Shown here: piece by piece, positions 11,207 through 23,160 of the stretch | Layout: every line of letters begins with the position of its first letter | Numbering within the stretch: position 1 is the first letter of the stretch | Assembly (NCBI GenBank): GCA_051453625.1 | Contig: JBOZIK010000001.1 | Location: 164,652,683-164,678,560 of the forward strand | Length of the DNA: 25,878 nucleotides | Direction of reading: 5' to 3' | DNA from: Welwitschia mirabilis | Taxonomy: Eukaryota > Gnetophyta > Gnetopsida > Welwitschiales | Program-made: the position numbers and the translations under genes | The notes under the pieces: model-generated | Database searches by the model: none | Told to the model about the DNA's origin: nothing | Seen by the model: only the letters and a program-made list of their open reading frames with translations

Positions 11207-11231
11207 TCTCTCTCTCTCTCTCTCTCTCTCT
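11207..11231 (+). repeat. (TC)n microsatellite in the promoter or 5' UTR
   Basis: An uninterrupted TC run of about 12 units, directly before an AT run (11234-11245) that could act as a TATA element. TC/GA tracts near plant transcription starts are common and can affect expression. The transcription start cannot be fixed from sequence. Confidence 0.85.
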
Positions 11232-11233
11232 GC

Positions 11234-11245
11234 ATATATATATAT
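11234..11245 (+). promoter_or_regulatory. Possible TATA element
   Basis: A 12-base alternating AT run 70-81 bases before the main start codon. If it is used as a TATA box, transcription would begin near 11265-11275 and the 5' UTR would be about 40-50 bases. If transcription starts upstream, a 12-codon upstream open frame (ATG at 11244, stop at 11280-11282) would precede the main ATG. Confidence 0.4.
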
Positions 11246-11314
11246 GTCGCTCTCTATCTCTTTCTTTGTTTGTATGTTTTAAATTTATACTGAAAAGGAA
11301 AGGTGCAGAATTCG

Positions 11315-14300
11315 ATGTTCCCTTCAGCACCAACCCCTCCGGATCGTCCAAACAACAATAAAAGGCTCTTCGAGGATATCTTTGGGAGTAAACAAAATAA
11401 ACCGCGTTCCAGATCTATCCCTGATAATATCATAGTAAATCCATGGCTTCGCTATCCAAAGCGCGAAAAAGTAGATGAGGAATGGAGTGAGAAAGTAGAT
11501 AGGAAAGAAGAAGAAATTGAAGACGTTGACATGGAGGAAGTCGACTATTCCAGTTTCAATGGATTCAGAGGCCGGTTAGGTGACTCAACGTTTAATATGC
11601 ATTTTATAATGCTGGGAATTTGGATTCTTTCAAATGATTTTCGTGTTTGCGCCTTACATTCTATTAAATGATTATGCGTTACGTCATATTATATTCATGT
11701 TTGTGTCTTATGTCCTGGTAAATGGCTCTACCTTACGACATATTTTATATCCACATTTTAGTGCTCCGTTTAATTCATATAATTCAGTTCCTTCCTTCCT
11801 TCTTTTCCATCCATCCTTTCATGTGGAAGTTGTTTCCTGATACTTTGAAGTCCTTGCGATTACTCTGCACTCCTGCATCGATTGCGTGATCCATTGTTTA
11901 TTTCACATTTGAATCTCAATTTTTTTCTTATTTCGAAGCATATCATTCCATTCTCCCTTTTAAAGGACTACTCAAAGAACATTTTACATGATCTTGCTCT
12001 TTTCTTTGTGGAGCTCTCATCATTTTAAAGTTTTCAAGAATTCCTTAATTTTTTTAGCTTTCTGCATATGCCTTTTTCACCCTTCAAAAGCTCTTACGAA
12101 GATGCTCTAATCTTCGACGGAACTTTTTAAGATAAGTGAAAATTATAATAATAACGTTCTCTAATATGTTTTGTTGGGTTGTCTGGTTCCAGGTTTGCCT
12201 GTTCAACCTGGTGCCTTTAAAGAAGGAGCATTGAAGTCATTTAAAGAAGCTTTGGCTCTAATTTTTAATGCTACGACTATCTTAGAGTGGCCCTACGAGT
12301 ATGGCTTCTCTATGTCAAAGCAAATGCTCTACATGGTAGGTTTGCTACGCACATTTTAGTAGCAGGAATAGTAATATTTGAAAGGTTAATTTGAGGAATC
12401 TGCGTTTGAACTAAACTTTCGATTCCTCTTTCCAAAAACAAAGATTGTTTTCGCGTATGAGTTCTAAAACATTGCTTAACTAGATTTAGATTCATACTTG
12501 TTTTTTTATAAACAATAATTTAAATTCCTGAAGTGAGTTTTTTTTCATCCTAGAGTTCTTAGTTGCTGCTTTGTGCTTCTTTGATGAAAATTGTTAAACC
12601 ACACAGGCCCTTGCTTTACCTTTGTGTTCTTGTGCAGTCTGTGAAACATATGTACGAGTTGGGAATGGAAGATGATCTTTATGAAGCAATTCAATGTTTC
12701 TGTCGATGGCATGTTGCAAATATAATTGAGGAAAACTTCGCACAGCGTATTCCTTGGGCCCTGTACAATTTCACAGTTCGGATCCATTTTAATTTCCTAG
12801 CGCGTATGCCAGTTTTAAGTCAATTGCTATTACATGTTGACAAGATGCGAGGTCTTCTACCTAATGCCAATAGCGTCGAGAAAGTGTGTTTGGCTGTATT
12901 GTCGGATGCAATCATAAAACATAAAAAAGAGTTTGCGGACGCTTTGGTGCGATTAGTAAATAAACACAGGTATTATCTATTAAACGAAAGGAAGACATTC
13001 TCTTTCAAAGACGCAGATACTAGAAATCGTAGTTTTCTTTGCCATTGTATTCCTTGGTGCCTCGTCTTATTCGTTTTGATTTATTGTTCTCTAATGATAC
13101 AGAGATGGAGACGATCAAACAGATTTCTTTACATCCACATTCAAAATTCTGCTTGCAATTAATGGTTTTGATAGCATCTCTAACTTCATGATGGAACAAC
13201 TGATCTCAGAAACTAGAGGTTATTATGCCCAAGCCTTTGCTTCATGGAAAAATGAAGATTTGAAGGACCTTTTAGAGATGATAAAGGTAGAGTCCAGAAT
13301 TTGTTTTTGGAATTCTGAAGTTTTCGTCAAATTTATTACTTGTTCTGAACAGAAATATGGTCAAATGTTTGCTTTTTTCACAGTCCAAGCTTGAAGTAGA
13401 AGAGCGGCTTGAAAGCTATATGTCCAGAATGCCAAGAAACGTCGAAGTACATCAAGTTGCAACGGAACAAATCGGTTTGTCTTCCGTGGAATTATTAGAA
13501 AAGGTGAAGCAACTGCAAAATCTATTTTCTTTCTATAGAGTGTTCAATGATGTCACTCTCCTGCTGCATTCGATTACTGCCACTTATGTGAAATTCTGTT
13601 TGATTTCTTGAGTTAATTCATAGGAATTAAACAATATCATGGAGGTAGAAGACAAATCAGCGCTGAAGATGGTGTATGGAATATTCAAGCTAGCAAACCA
13701 GCTGAATATCCTCAGCGATGCCTTGCGTAGGTGCATTGCTAACAAGGGTAGTGGGCTTATTACGGATGACAGTCACGACAACAAAGCCTTTTTAACCGTA
13801 TCTCGTCTGCTAGAGGGAAAAACTAAATCGTATGAGAAAAAGCTTAAGAGAGTTACTAAACCTCTTGCGGAAATGTATATCTCTTTCAGAAGCATGGTAA
13901 AAGATTGTTTTGAGAATAACAGACTCTTTCGTTCTTCACTGTCGGACGGCTTTAAAATGTTCCTTTCAACGTCTTTAAACCTACAGGTATCGTATCCTCT
14001 TTACGTTTGAAGCTGTTTCCGATACGTCAGAAGCTGAGGCGCTGAATAAGGCATATCTCTTGTTCCAAATAGGCGCTTCTGGCTAACGTTGTTTCAGAAC
14101 GCTTAGACGAGCTGATTAGGTCCGATTCCGATGCCATTCTACTTCAGAGAGATGCAAACGCGCTTGCTTCGCTGCTTATGTCAAATGAGGTCTTGTTTCT
14201 TGTTTTTCAAATGCCCTTTTAGCTGCGCGTAAACCGTTACGCCCTTTAGATATCTCTCTTGCACATAAATTCAGATCATGCTTCTAGAAGCATCTCCCTC

Positions 14301-16160
14301 TGGCTTCGATATGAACACATTTATGTTCTCTTGATAGCTAACATTACTCCCAATGTTTGTAATTCATTAACAGTAGTTTGGAATAATGTTGCCTTAGATA
14401 ACGCCGTAGTATCCTGCAGCAATTGCCAGTGTTTACGGAAAGCTATACATTTTTCATGAGTAAAAGGCTGTTATTTAGAGGACGAACGGATCCAAAGAAG
14501 CTCTTTGAGAGAGAGGAGATCGTTATCAATGAGGTAAACTTTTAGTCCTTAAGGGCTGTTATTTAACTTCTTTCTGATTTAATAAATGGAAATGTTTATG
14601 TTACAGCTTACGAAGAGAGTGTCCGTGGACACTATTCTTTGCATCCGCCGAATGCTGCAGGATGTAAGAACCAAATCGGCTGATATCCACAAGAAATTCA
14701 AAAAGGATCAGAGCGCGTCCAGTGTTCCATTAGACCTCTCCCTAGTGAATCCTTTTATTCTATCTCAGGAGTGAGTCAAATTTTCTCTACTCAGTTACGT
14801 TGTACATGCCAGTTTATGATTTTTACTTCTTTCTACAAGTTCCGTCCTTTAGCCTCGTGCTTGCTAGTTTAAAATTTATCATTCTTTCACAATTTTTTGT
14901 CCTTTCTTTGCTGATCAGAGAATGGCCGGACTTTGCACCCTCAAAAAGTAGTCTCATTCTACCAGATGAAATCCGTGCTTTTGAGGTAACTTTTAAACAC
15001 TAAATGGCTCTTCCTCTAGCATATTAGAGGTAGTAAATGAGCTGTTAAATGACCAGGAAAATTTTGCCCATTTTTACTCGAGGATGCACAGTGATTCAAG
15101 AGTCATTTACTGGCCTGAGAGTCTCGGAACCTGGACCATAAGGGCTCACTTTCTAGCTGGGGCCAAAGATATAGTGGGCTCAAAGTCACAAGTTCGTCTC
15201 TCTCTTTAACTCATTCTACAAATGCTTATAAAACGTAATCCTCCATCTCCAAAATTTTCTCACACTATTTTCGTCTATCAGATCACAGTCCTAATGCTTT
15301 TAAGCCACGACAAGAAGCTAACAGAAGAACAGATCAAACAAAAATCTGGAATACCTGATCCTAGCGATTTGTTGCAGGCTCTTGTTAAGCATAATTTGCT
15401 TCTCAAGGTAGAAAAATCGTTGATACACGTCTCTAGTGTCCTGAAAATTTTTGTGAGACGGAACTATTTTACAGAATAATTTTTATAGGAAAGACATGGA
15501 GGACATATCGTGTACGAAGTGGACCATGGGTTTATTTCTAGCGAGGACACTATTGAGGTTAGCATTTTAATTGAAATAGACAATTTCTTTTCCTTACATA
15601 TGGACACTGCTTTTCATAGTAACTTGGTTTCCTTTGCAGATATATGATGCTGTGTACGAGGAACTGCTTTCAGTTCGAGAACCATGCAAACTTAGTGCAC
15701 TTGATAGGCATAAGAAGCAGGTAACTTCAAAATTCGTCACGCCCTTATGGTAATAAAAAGCACAATCAATGTATATTAGGATGGTATGTTCACAGTTTCT
15801 TTCAAATCTTCCTCACACGGGACGTTTGAGCTTGATTCAATTTTGCCTCTTAGGTCCAAGCCGCAATTGTTCACTTTATGAAAAGTGGATACAATGCTAC
15901 GAATCCATCGGAATCAAAAACATACACAAAGGAAGAGCTTTTCAGTATAGTTACGCTTCATCAGAAGGTATATCTTCTTGTTAAATTTAATAATTGCCAT
16001 GTTAAAATAGAACCCCTCCCTTACTTCATTTAACGCGTCTTTCCAGCTTTCTGAAGATTTCACTGCAAAGGATTTCGCCGATTGTTTGGAAGGGCTTGCA
16101 AATTCCAAGCATATCAAGCTAGTAAAGGATGACCCTCAGAGATTTGAATACATACCTTAA
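11315..16160 (+). CDS. Highly divergent cullin (ubiquitin-ligase scaffold), 16 exons, 835 aa
   Basis: Cullins hold a substrate adaptor at the N-terminus and RBX1 with E2 at the C-terminus. Exons: 11315-11579, 12193-12335, 12638-12969, 13103-13286, 13384-13503, 13624-13986, 14073-14189, 14420-14533, 14607-14770, 14919-14985, 15057-15191, 15282-15407, 15489-15557, 15640-15720, 15854-15967, 16047-16160. All 15 introns are GT-AG, phases agree, and no stop interrupts. Residues 1-89 are a charged extension (acidic 52-77). Residues 90-470 match cullin repeats, e.g. LLLHVDK and CFENNRLF. The C-terminal half has VFTESYTFFMSKRLL (512-526), a WP motif (602-603), FYSRMHS (629-635), W642 and LG (646-647), SGIPDPSDLLQAL, and a winged helix with AAIVHFMK, in which K770 is the presumed NEDD8 site. 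The end is FEYIP instead of YxYxA. The N-terminal extension and short loop before QITVLML resemble CUL4; CFENNRLF resembles CUL3. Class is unresolved. Exons are clearly richer in GC than flanks. Confidence 0.9.
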
Positions 16161-16777
16161 CTTGAAATACTTACTAAATTGTTTTTGCCTTGAGTGAGGT
16201 TCTCTACATAATCAAAAATGGGGAAAAAACAAAAAAAGGAAAAAGGGGTAAAAACATTTCTTCTTATGTATTTATAATTTATTAATCTCTTTCATAACAT
16301 ACAAAAGCTCAAATTTACTATTTTGTAATTTTTTAAAAGATTTTTTCTCTTAACCACAATGTATGCTATTCAAAACGTTATATTATGATATTTAAGGCAT
16401 CTCCTTGATAAGTCCATGTTAGTTCTATTTAATTAGAAACTCATCTAGTTGATTTAATCTAACTACAATTTCTTGCCAACATGCACATAGAGTGGAGGCC
16501 AATCTTTATAAATGATGATACACTTTTTTCTAAGAAGCTAAATCATGAGAATATACTTATAAACAACTTTTCTATGCTAAGTGCTTTAGCACTCTTATGC
16601 CTCTTTGTTCTTTTTTTTTTTTTTAACCAAACTTTTTCTTTTATTATAATATGCTTTTTCTATCTTAAAGTATAATATTGGTTTTAAACATCCTTTATAC
16701 ATTATTTACAATTTTATTACATTTAGAGAGAACTTGCAACTAGCTTTTTAGAGGTTACAACCATCATGATCGCCTAA
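16161..16777. other. Downstream of the cullin gene; no further gene seen
   Basis: GC content falls immediately after the stop codon. No canonical AATAAA is obvious in the first 100 bases; A-rich patches near 16215-16250 could serve as a plant polyadenylation region. The 64-codon frame at 16481-16675 is mostly hydrophobic low-complexity translation and is not supported. Confidence 0.5.
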
Positions 16778-16933
16778 ATAAATAATTTAATTGTGCTTGG
16801 TCTTATAGTATACTAAGTAAGGCATCTAAATGTTTGAACCACTACAATTTCCCAAATGAATAATTTAATTATACTTAGGACTTCATAATGTTTCAAGTAA
16901 GAGATTAAAAGATTCAAACCATGACCTCCTTAA
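16778..16933 (+). repeat. Degenerate tandem dimer of about 78 bp
   Basis: Two adjacent segments start with TAAATAATTTAATTGTGCTT and TGAATAATTTAATTATACTT. They share the later words CTAAGTAAGGCAT/CAAGTAAGAGAT and GTTTGAACCA/GATTCAAACCA, with roughly two thirds identity by eye. Origin unknown; this may be part of an old interspersed repeat that continues into the segment ending near 16975. Confidence 0.6.
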
Positions 16934-17474
16934 TGGAGGATGAGTATCTCACATACCACCCTGTTGACTATTGTATTTAGAGGGGATATCAAATTCTTAT
17001 AAATAATTTCTTTATTTTCTTTGGTCTAAGAGTATATATTGAATATGAAAAATTTAACCATAAATTTTTAAAAAGTGGTAATGATTTGAAGCTTTAGATA
17101 TGCGAAATATATTAAGGGCTTAGAACATTTTTTTTCCAATTACTTGGGGTGGATAATTAAGAGGACTCTTGTAATGAGGAAATTGGAAGCCTTAATGTCT
17201 TATGTTCTAATCCTATTATGTGTAGGTTGGCTTGTGATCGCAAGAGAACTTTGGCATAGGCTTTAACATCTTCAAATTTTATAGGGGATGTGTGTTGATA
17301 CATGGTTCTTACTCATATATTCAAGGAACATCTTAGCCTGGGCCACAACCTTTTTAACATGAATCATAAGAAAGAGCTAGACATTCCATGATGAGCTCTT
17401 TGGTTAGAAGAAGCCATCCATGCGGTTTCATTCAGCCAAGCAATTGTATGGTATGTTCCCCAATAACTAAGTTC

Positions 17475-17476
<2 letters not shown>
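16934..17476. other. Intergenic DNA, no gene seen
   Basis: AT-rich sequence between the 78-bp dimer and the microsatellite, without a supported gene or RNA. Confidence 0.5.
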
Positions 17477-17834
<358 letters not shown>

Positions 17835-20800
17835 ATATTTAAGTAAGACTTTAAAACAAGTGAAGATCATCATATAGGATATGGGTATCTATATGCTATG
17901 GCGGTTGCACACACTTTGAAAGAAAGTATGTCAACTTGGAAAAATGCATAGATAAGGCTAAGATGATGCATGATTTTAAGAGCATTTATATTTAGAAAAT
18001 TGCACACTATATTTTTAAAGATAAGAGTTTGGATAGTTGACATATGAATCATTCTTTGTATATCACATTTTAATATCAAATATTCATCCATCCACTTGAA
18101 GCCATTCAATATTAAATGATTATATTTATGAACTTTAAGAAAATTTAAGAAAATGATGTTGTATCATGATGAGAACTTACAAAGTCACATGAACTTACAT
18201 ATAATAATTCAGATGACTTCAGATGAATAAGAAATACTATATATGATGTATTTTAAATAATAAATGTTTTTTTCCCTTAAAAAGAAAAGGAAAACCCATT
18301 TTTCATTAAAGAGTTGTAAAGGTGACAAAGATTACAACATATTCTTAAAAAGGAACAAGGTTATAAAGCTAAGAAACTAAAGAGATCAACACATGAACTA
18401 GATAGAATAACCCAAAGTGTTAAGTAAAAGTAGCTAGACCAATGATATTGTCTTTTTTAGTATAAAACTAAAGTAGTTAGAATTACTTCTTCTTGTGATT
18501 TTCTTATGTAATTCTATGTTGAAAGATAGAATTTCATACAATTACTATTGTTTTATGTCAAACTACGCATGAGTAAAGGAAGATGTCCAAATCTACTAAA
18601 AGCTCAAATTCCTAATGAGATTCTTATTTCTTTTGTTTCTTCCCAAAAGACTAGAGACCAACACGGTTGTTGGTCCTTCTTTTTCCTTTCAAAATTGCTT
18701 TAATTACATACCCTTCAAACCTTATATGATAGCGTTATAAGTGGAAGTCATCATGTAGAGAATCTATTTTCGTCATTGCTACTTAGTTTCTACTTTTTGA
18801 GTACATTATAAATTATTATTCCTTGAAGTTTAAAAGAAGATTTATTAAGATAGGGTATTATATTATAAGATTATTTTACTATATACTTCCTTCTGTCGTC
18901 GTAATGTTCAAAATATGAAGTCTTGATTTTTTCAAAGTTCCTCCACATTAGGGATGCATGAATAATTCTGTAATAATTATAAGGATTTATGTTTCATAAT
19001 TTTAATCCATCATTTATTATGAAGCTACCAAACTAACTTTTATTAATAATAAATGTTATGTTTTAAAATATAATAGTGATATTACTAACAAAATCTCTAA
19101 TCATTATCATTCAGATGTACTTTTAAAGAAATCATTTATATAAGATCTTATTTATCTATTTACACTTTACAAATTCTTTTCCTCATTTCCTACATGAATT
19201 GATATTGAGGAGCTACTTATAGGATTTGGAAATAAAAGATGTATTAAGCCTTGGAACTTCTATCATTAATGAAAGTTTAAAAATATCACACTATTTATTT
19301 TTTCCTTACATCCTATCTTGGCCTTTTTACAACATTACCCATGGCCTTGGAACTTCATATATTTGATGTTAATAGGGCATTACATTTATAAACTAAAGTT
19401 CTAAATATTGATAAAACAAAGTAAAATAAATTGGAGTTATCTTCAAAGTTGAACACTGTTAATTATGATATTATGCCTTTTTTTTACAGTCATGTATTAT
19501 CGTGGTATAGAGAAGTTCTAGTACAAAGCTTTAAAGAATCCAAACTTAATTATGAGATGGAATCATAAATGACCTATTCAATTACAAGAAAGAATAAGTG
19601 GAACTATGGAAAGAAAAGAGTTATACATTTAAGAACAGATATCTAGACTAACTTTAATGATTTATTTGATTTTAGTAATATTTTTTTTCTTTTTAATATT
19701 TTTTGGAGAAGTTTTAATTTGATGATATAATTTTTATTATCTCTCTTTTATTTTATTTATGTTTATTTACTTTATTATTATAGATTTAAAGGAAAATATA
19801 AAGTTATGTCTCATTAATCACATAATATTTAATATTTTCTTTAAGAAAAGGAAAAAAATTATAAAATTAAAGGTAAAAATGAAAATAACCTAGCATATTT
19901 ATTAGAAATATAACTGCACTAAGGCTTCATAATTTAATAATTAAACCCTTAGTATCTTCCATTTAGTAGAGATGCAATGGCTATTCAATAATTTACATTG
20001 TGTTTAACTTAAAGCAACCTATGGTTTCTTATCTTCACTTGGATGAAACATATTTAACTTGAATAGAGTAACTTAAATTTTAACATCTTAACAAAGCTTG
20101 AAAATAAAAAATTTTTACAAACTTATAGAGGAATTAGATAAATTCTTTTTAAAAAATAATAACTAGTATGATGCATAATTAGATATATTTTGGGTAAGTA
20201 AAGTTTGCCTAGGATATTATTAATTAAAATAATAAGATTTAATTCCAATTTATGCAATGTAATTCAAAATAGTTGGTTGAAATCATGAAAAAAGTGTATA
20301 AGATCTGTACTAGTCCATAAGGAGTCCAACTTCCCTTCATTACTTCATCATCATTCTTATAAGATTGGCCTTGAGAATCTAAATAATACATTGAATATAT
20401 AAGACTCCTAGTTTATAAGTAAAGAATTAAAATATTTGAAAATATTAAACATTTATAGAGATATGTATCTTTCTATTGTGTTTAATTCACTATGGCTTAC
20501 CGATCAATACTCATTTACAACATTTAGCCTCTAGACTTTAGTAAATTAATATATTTTTGAGGCTATAAATATCATATTTATTATTAAATTATTTTTAACT
20601 ATGTTTCATCTCATAATTTCTAGAAATATTATTAAGTAGAATTAATTCATGCTATTTATTAATAGATTACCATGAGCTACCTAAAATTCATTTAAGATAA
20701 TTAGATAAAAGGGATTTTGTTGTTATCACTTCCACTAGCATGCTTAACATTCTGGATAATAATGGGTTTAATAAGAAATGGAAAGCTAAATAGAGGATAA

Positions 20801-22379
20801 GTTAATAAATTAACCATATAATGCAAAGCTAAATTAGTGTACTAAGATTAAGGACTATGTACCTATATCCTAGCACTGAAGGAGATTCGTCACTACCCAT
20901 CTATTAATAATAAGAACACAATAATTAAATTTAGAACCTTAAGGAAAACAATACAAGCAGGGCTTATGCTTACAGTAAATCATTTATTATAAGAGATTTC
21001 ATCCTTCATGATTCATTTTGTACTTCATCTTCATTGGAGCTATCCATTGCGCCATCAAAAATCTATCATTTGAGCTTATTCATCATTAAATTTGCTATGG
21101 ATTTAATAAGAGATTATCTCATTATAAGATTATAAGCCTCTTTTCCTTCTCCTTAGGTATGAGGGAATGATTAATTCCTAAGGCATTTGTCTTGGAAAGC
21201 CATAGTACATAATCAATGCTAAATTAGTATTTGCTTCAATGTTTGCGTTATTAATAAATACACTTTAATTTGGGATTGGATTTGATTTATTATTCATCAT
21301 TGATACAACTATGATTACTAGTGCTACAAAAGCATGTTTCAAATATTCCTTCACAGTTTTCACTTACACGTAGTTCTTTAATATGTTATTAGGGCTTAGA
21401 TGATTAATATGTTAGTATTATGATGTCTTCCTTGCTATCACAGTATTTCCTACATTTCATTAGAAGAGGTGATGTATCTTACATATGTGCTTTCATGGCA
21501 TTTAACATCTAGAATGAATAATTTATTATTTATATACATATCTAAGTTATACTTAGTATAATATCTTTCACTTAGTTTGGGATTTCTTAATAGATTGTAT
21601 TATGAATAGTTACTTTTTATTCCTAGAAGGATAAATCTAAACTATCTAAATCTCTTTTTCTAATTAATTTTTCACAAGTCTTTCTATTCAAATTTTCATC
21701 TGAAAGCCCTTCTATAAATCTAATAAGCTATAAAATACCTTTATAATCCTTAAGAAGAAATGATAATTAGGGTTAATGATACTGTAATAAAATGCCATAA
21801 TATACTAGTTTTAAACTACTAATTATATCTTAATAGCTATGGTACATTTTTTAAAGATTATAGCTTATTTCCAATGTAAAGATGTAGTAAGTTTTTGATA
21901 ATGTTGTTAACAGTAACTAATACTTTCCCCCCCTCTTTAGCAAGCTTTTATTGGTGAAGTTCTATTATGGGAAATTAATTTCATGTGAAGAAATTTTATT
22001 AGTGGTAACTAATTTTATGAATAACCAAATGGATTAATTTCAAAGAATTTCAAATATTTGAAGGGCCACTTTAATGTAAGAACTTTAGTCTAAGGTTAAA
22101 TTTTTAAGATCTTGGTATTTACCTATTTTTGCATTGACTTTGAATTTTTGTCTTAAATATAGTCTCAAGTCTTGGAGTTCTTAATTTCTTATCTATTAAG
22201 CTGGTAAACATTGCATATTTCTAAGGAACTACATGGGGTTTGAATCTTAAGATCTTAATTCACTAAGATTATTGCAATATGCTATTTTAAAATTAAATAA
22301 GAAATTTCAAGATCTACTAAAAACTTGGAATAAGAAATAAAAGAGGATTTGAACGCTTAATGTGATGCAATAAATGAGG
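17835..22379. other. Long AT-rich intergenic stretch, no gene seen
   Basis: About 4.5 kb with stops in every frame and no recognisable protein motif, RNA gene or LTR terminus. Around 18250-18400 the minus strand reads ...TCTTTAATGAAAAATGGG followed by T-rich sequence, which recalls the 3' tail of plant non-LTR retrotransposons. No reverse transcriptase sequence accompanies it, so it is noted only as a possibility. Confidence 0.6.
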
Positions 22380-22715
22380 ATGTACAAAAATAATTATAGA
22401 GGAGTGTAATGTATCATCACAAACACAAGAAAAAAATAGTATTTTAATGGGGAAAGTAGAGACAATGATTATAAAGCATGAAATCCTAATGAAAGCTATA
22501 ATTATGAAATTATGACAAATGTAGGAGAATCTTTCCTCATTAGAAGCTATTAAGGAATTTGGGATAATTACTATGAAACATGGAATGTTAATAGAAGCTA
22601 CATGTATAGAATCATGAAAGATGCAAAAGAATATTTCATCAATGGAAGTAAAATTAGAAGTTGTCAATGAGTTAAATATTGTGACAATTAAATCTATAAT
22701 TTTAGTAGTCCTCAT
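22380..22715 (+). repeat. Degenerate tandem repeat of about 80-100-bp units
   Basis: Three loosely similar segments begin near 22390, 22465 and 22565 with the pattern ATAATTAT/ATGATTAT/ATAATTACTATG. A purine-rich stretch follows, e.g. AAGCATGAAATCCTAATGAAAGC against AAACATGGAATGTTAATAGAAGC. Plus-strand translation of two units gives related peptides (MKHEILMKA and MKHGMLIEA) broken by stops, suggesting an old repeated coding sequence. The 132-codon minus-strand frame is the complement of this and is not a believable gene. Confidence 0.45.
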
Positions 22716-22945
22716 GGAAGAAAATCAGGAAAAAAAATTTATAAATCTTTGTATTATTGATCTCAATTGTTATCTCAAAAGTTTTTAAAGAGAAGATGAA
22801 CATACCAGAGCAACCCTATGCAACAACATATAGGGTTGTCTTCAAAGAAGAGAGATCTTAACATCTTATAATCAAATTCAAAGATAATGATATTAAATAA
22901 TACATATAAAGCCATAAAAATCACCTAAAATAAAAGAAACTTTGA

Positions 22946-23160
22946 TTGAGTGAAGACTTAATTAGGAAAGAATTTACACAAAATGTTGAAGAGTGGAACA
23001 ACCTTAAGAAGGCTCAAGAAGAAGGAGATGTTGCATTCTTGAAAAATAGATATATAGAAATTATAAAGAAAAGGGCTCAACATTAGGAAATTGAATTATT
23101 GCTTTATGGATTTCTCAATATTAAAGGAATATTTGTAGTATAAGTTATAGCCTTAAATAG
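22946..23160 (+). pseudogene. Decayed coding-like fragment of unknown family
   Basis: From 22946 the plus strand is open for about 47 codons with a charged, helix-like peptide (VEEWNNLKKAQEEGDVAFL lies inside) up to a TAG. The same frame then gives IELLLYGFLNIKGIFVV, another stop and IALNSIGYFKTLI. The composition is more protein-like than the surroundings. I do not recognise the family. It may belong with the repeat just upstream, either as a transposon open frame or as a dead host gene. Confidence 0.3.

Noticed and set aside
10944-11351. 135-codon minus-strand open frame antisense to the cullin promoter and exon 1
   Set aside because: It is composed partly of translated TC repeat (Arg-Glu run), has no domain, and overlaps a well-supported gene on the other strand.
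15030-15056. Alternative upstream acceptor for exon 11 adding nine residues
   Set aside because: It keeps the frame but makes a 44-base intron, too short for plant splicing, and inserts residues where cullins have none. The acceptor before 15057 gives a 71-base intron and a nearly gap-free alignment.
16900-16940. tRNA-like promoter box of a SINE in the GATTCAAACCATGACC segment
   Set aside because: The resemblance to a B box is limited to a few bases and no A box or SINE tail accompanies it.
18250-18400. 3' tail of a minus-strand non-LTR retrotransposon
   Set aside because: Only a short resemblance (TTTAATGAAAA near a T-rich tail). No endonuclease or reverse transcriptase motif and no target-site duplication are visible.
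22317-22715. 132-codon minus-strand open frame rich in Ile, Ser and Phe
   Set aside because: It is the complement of a degenerate purine-rich repeat. The composition follows from base bias and no family is recognisable.
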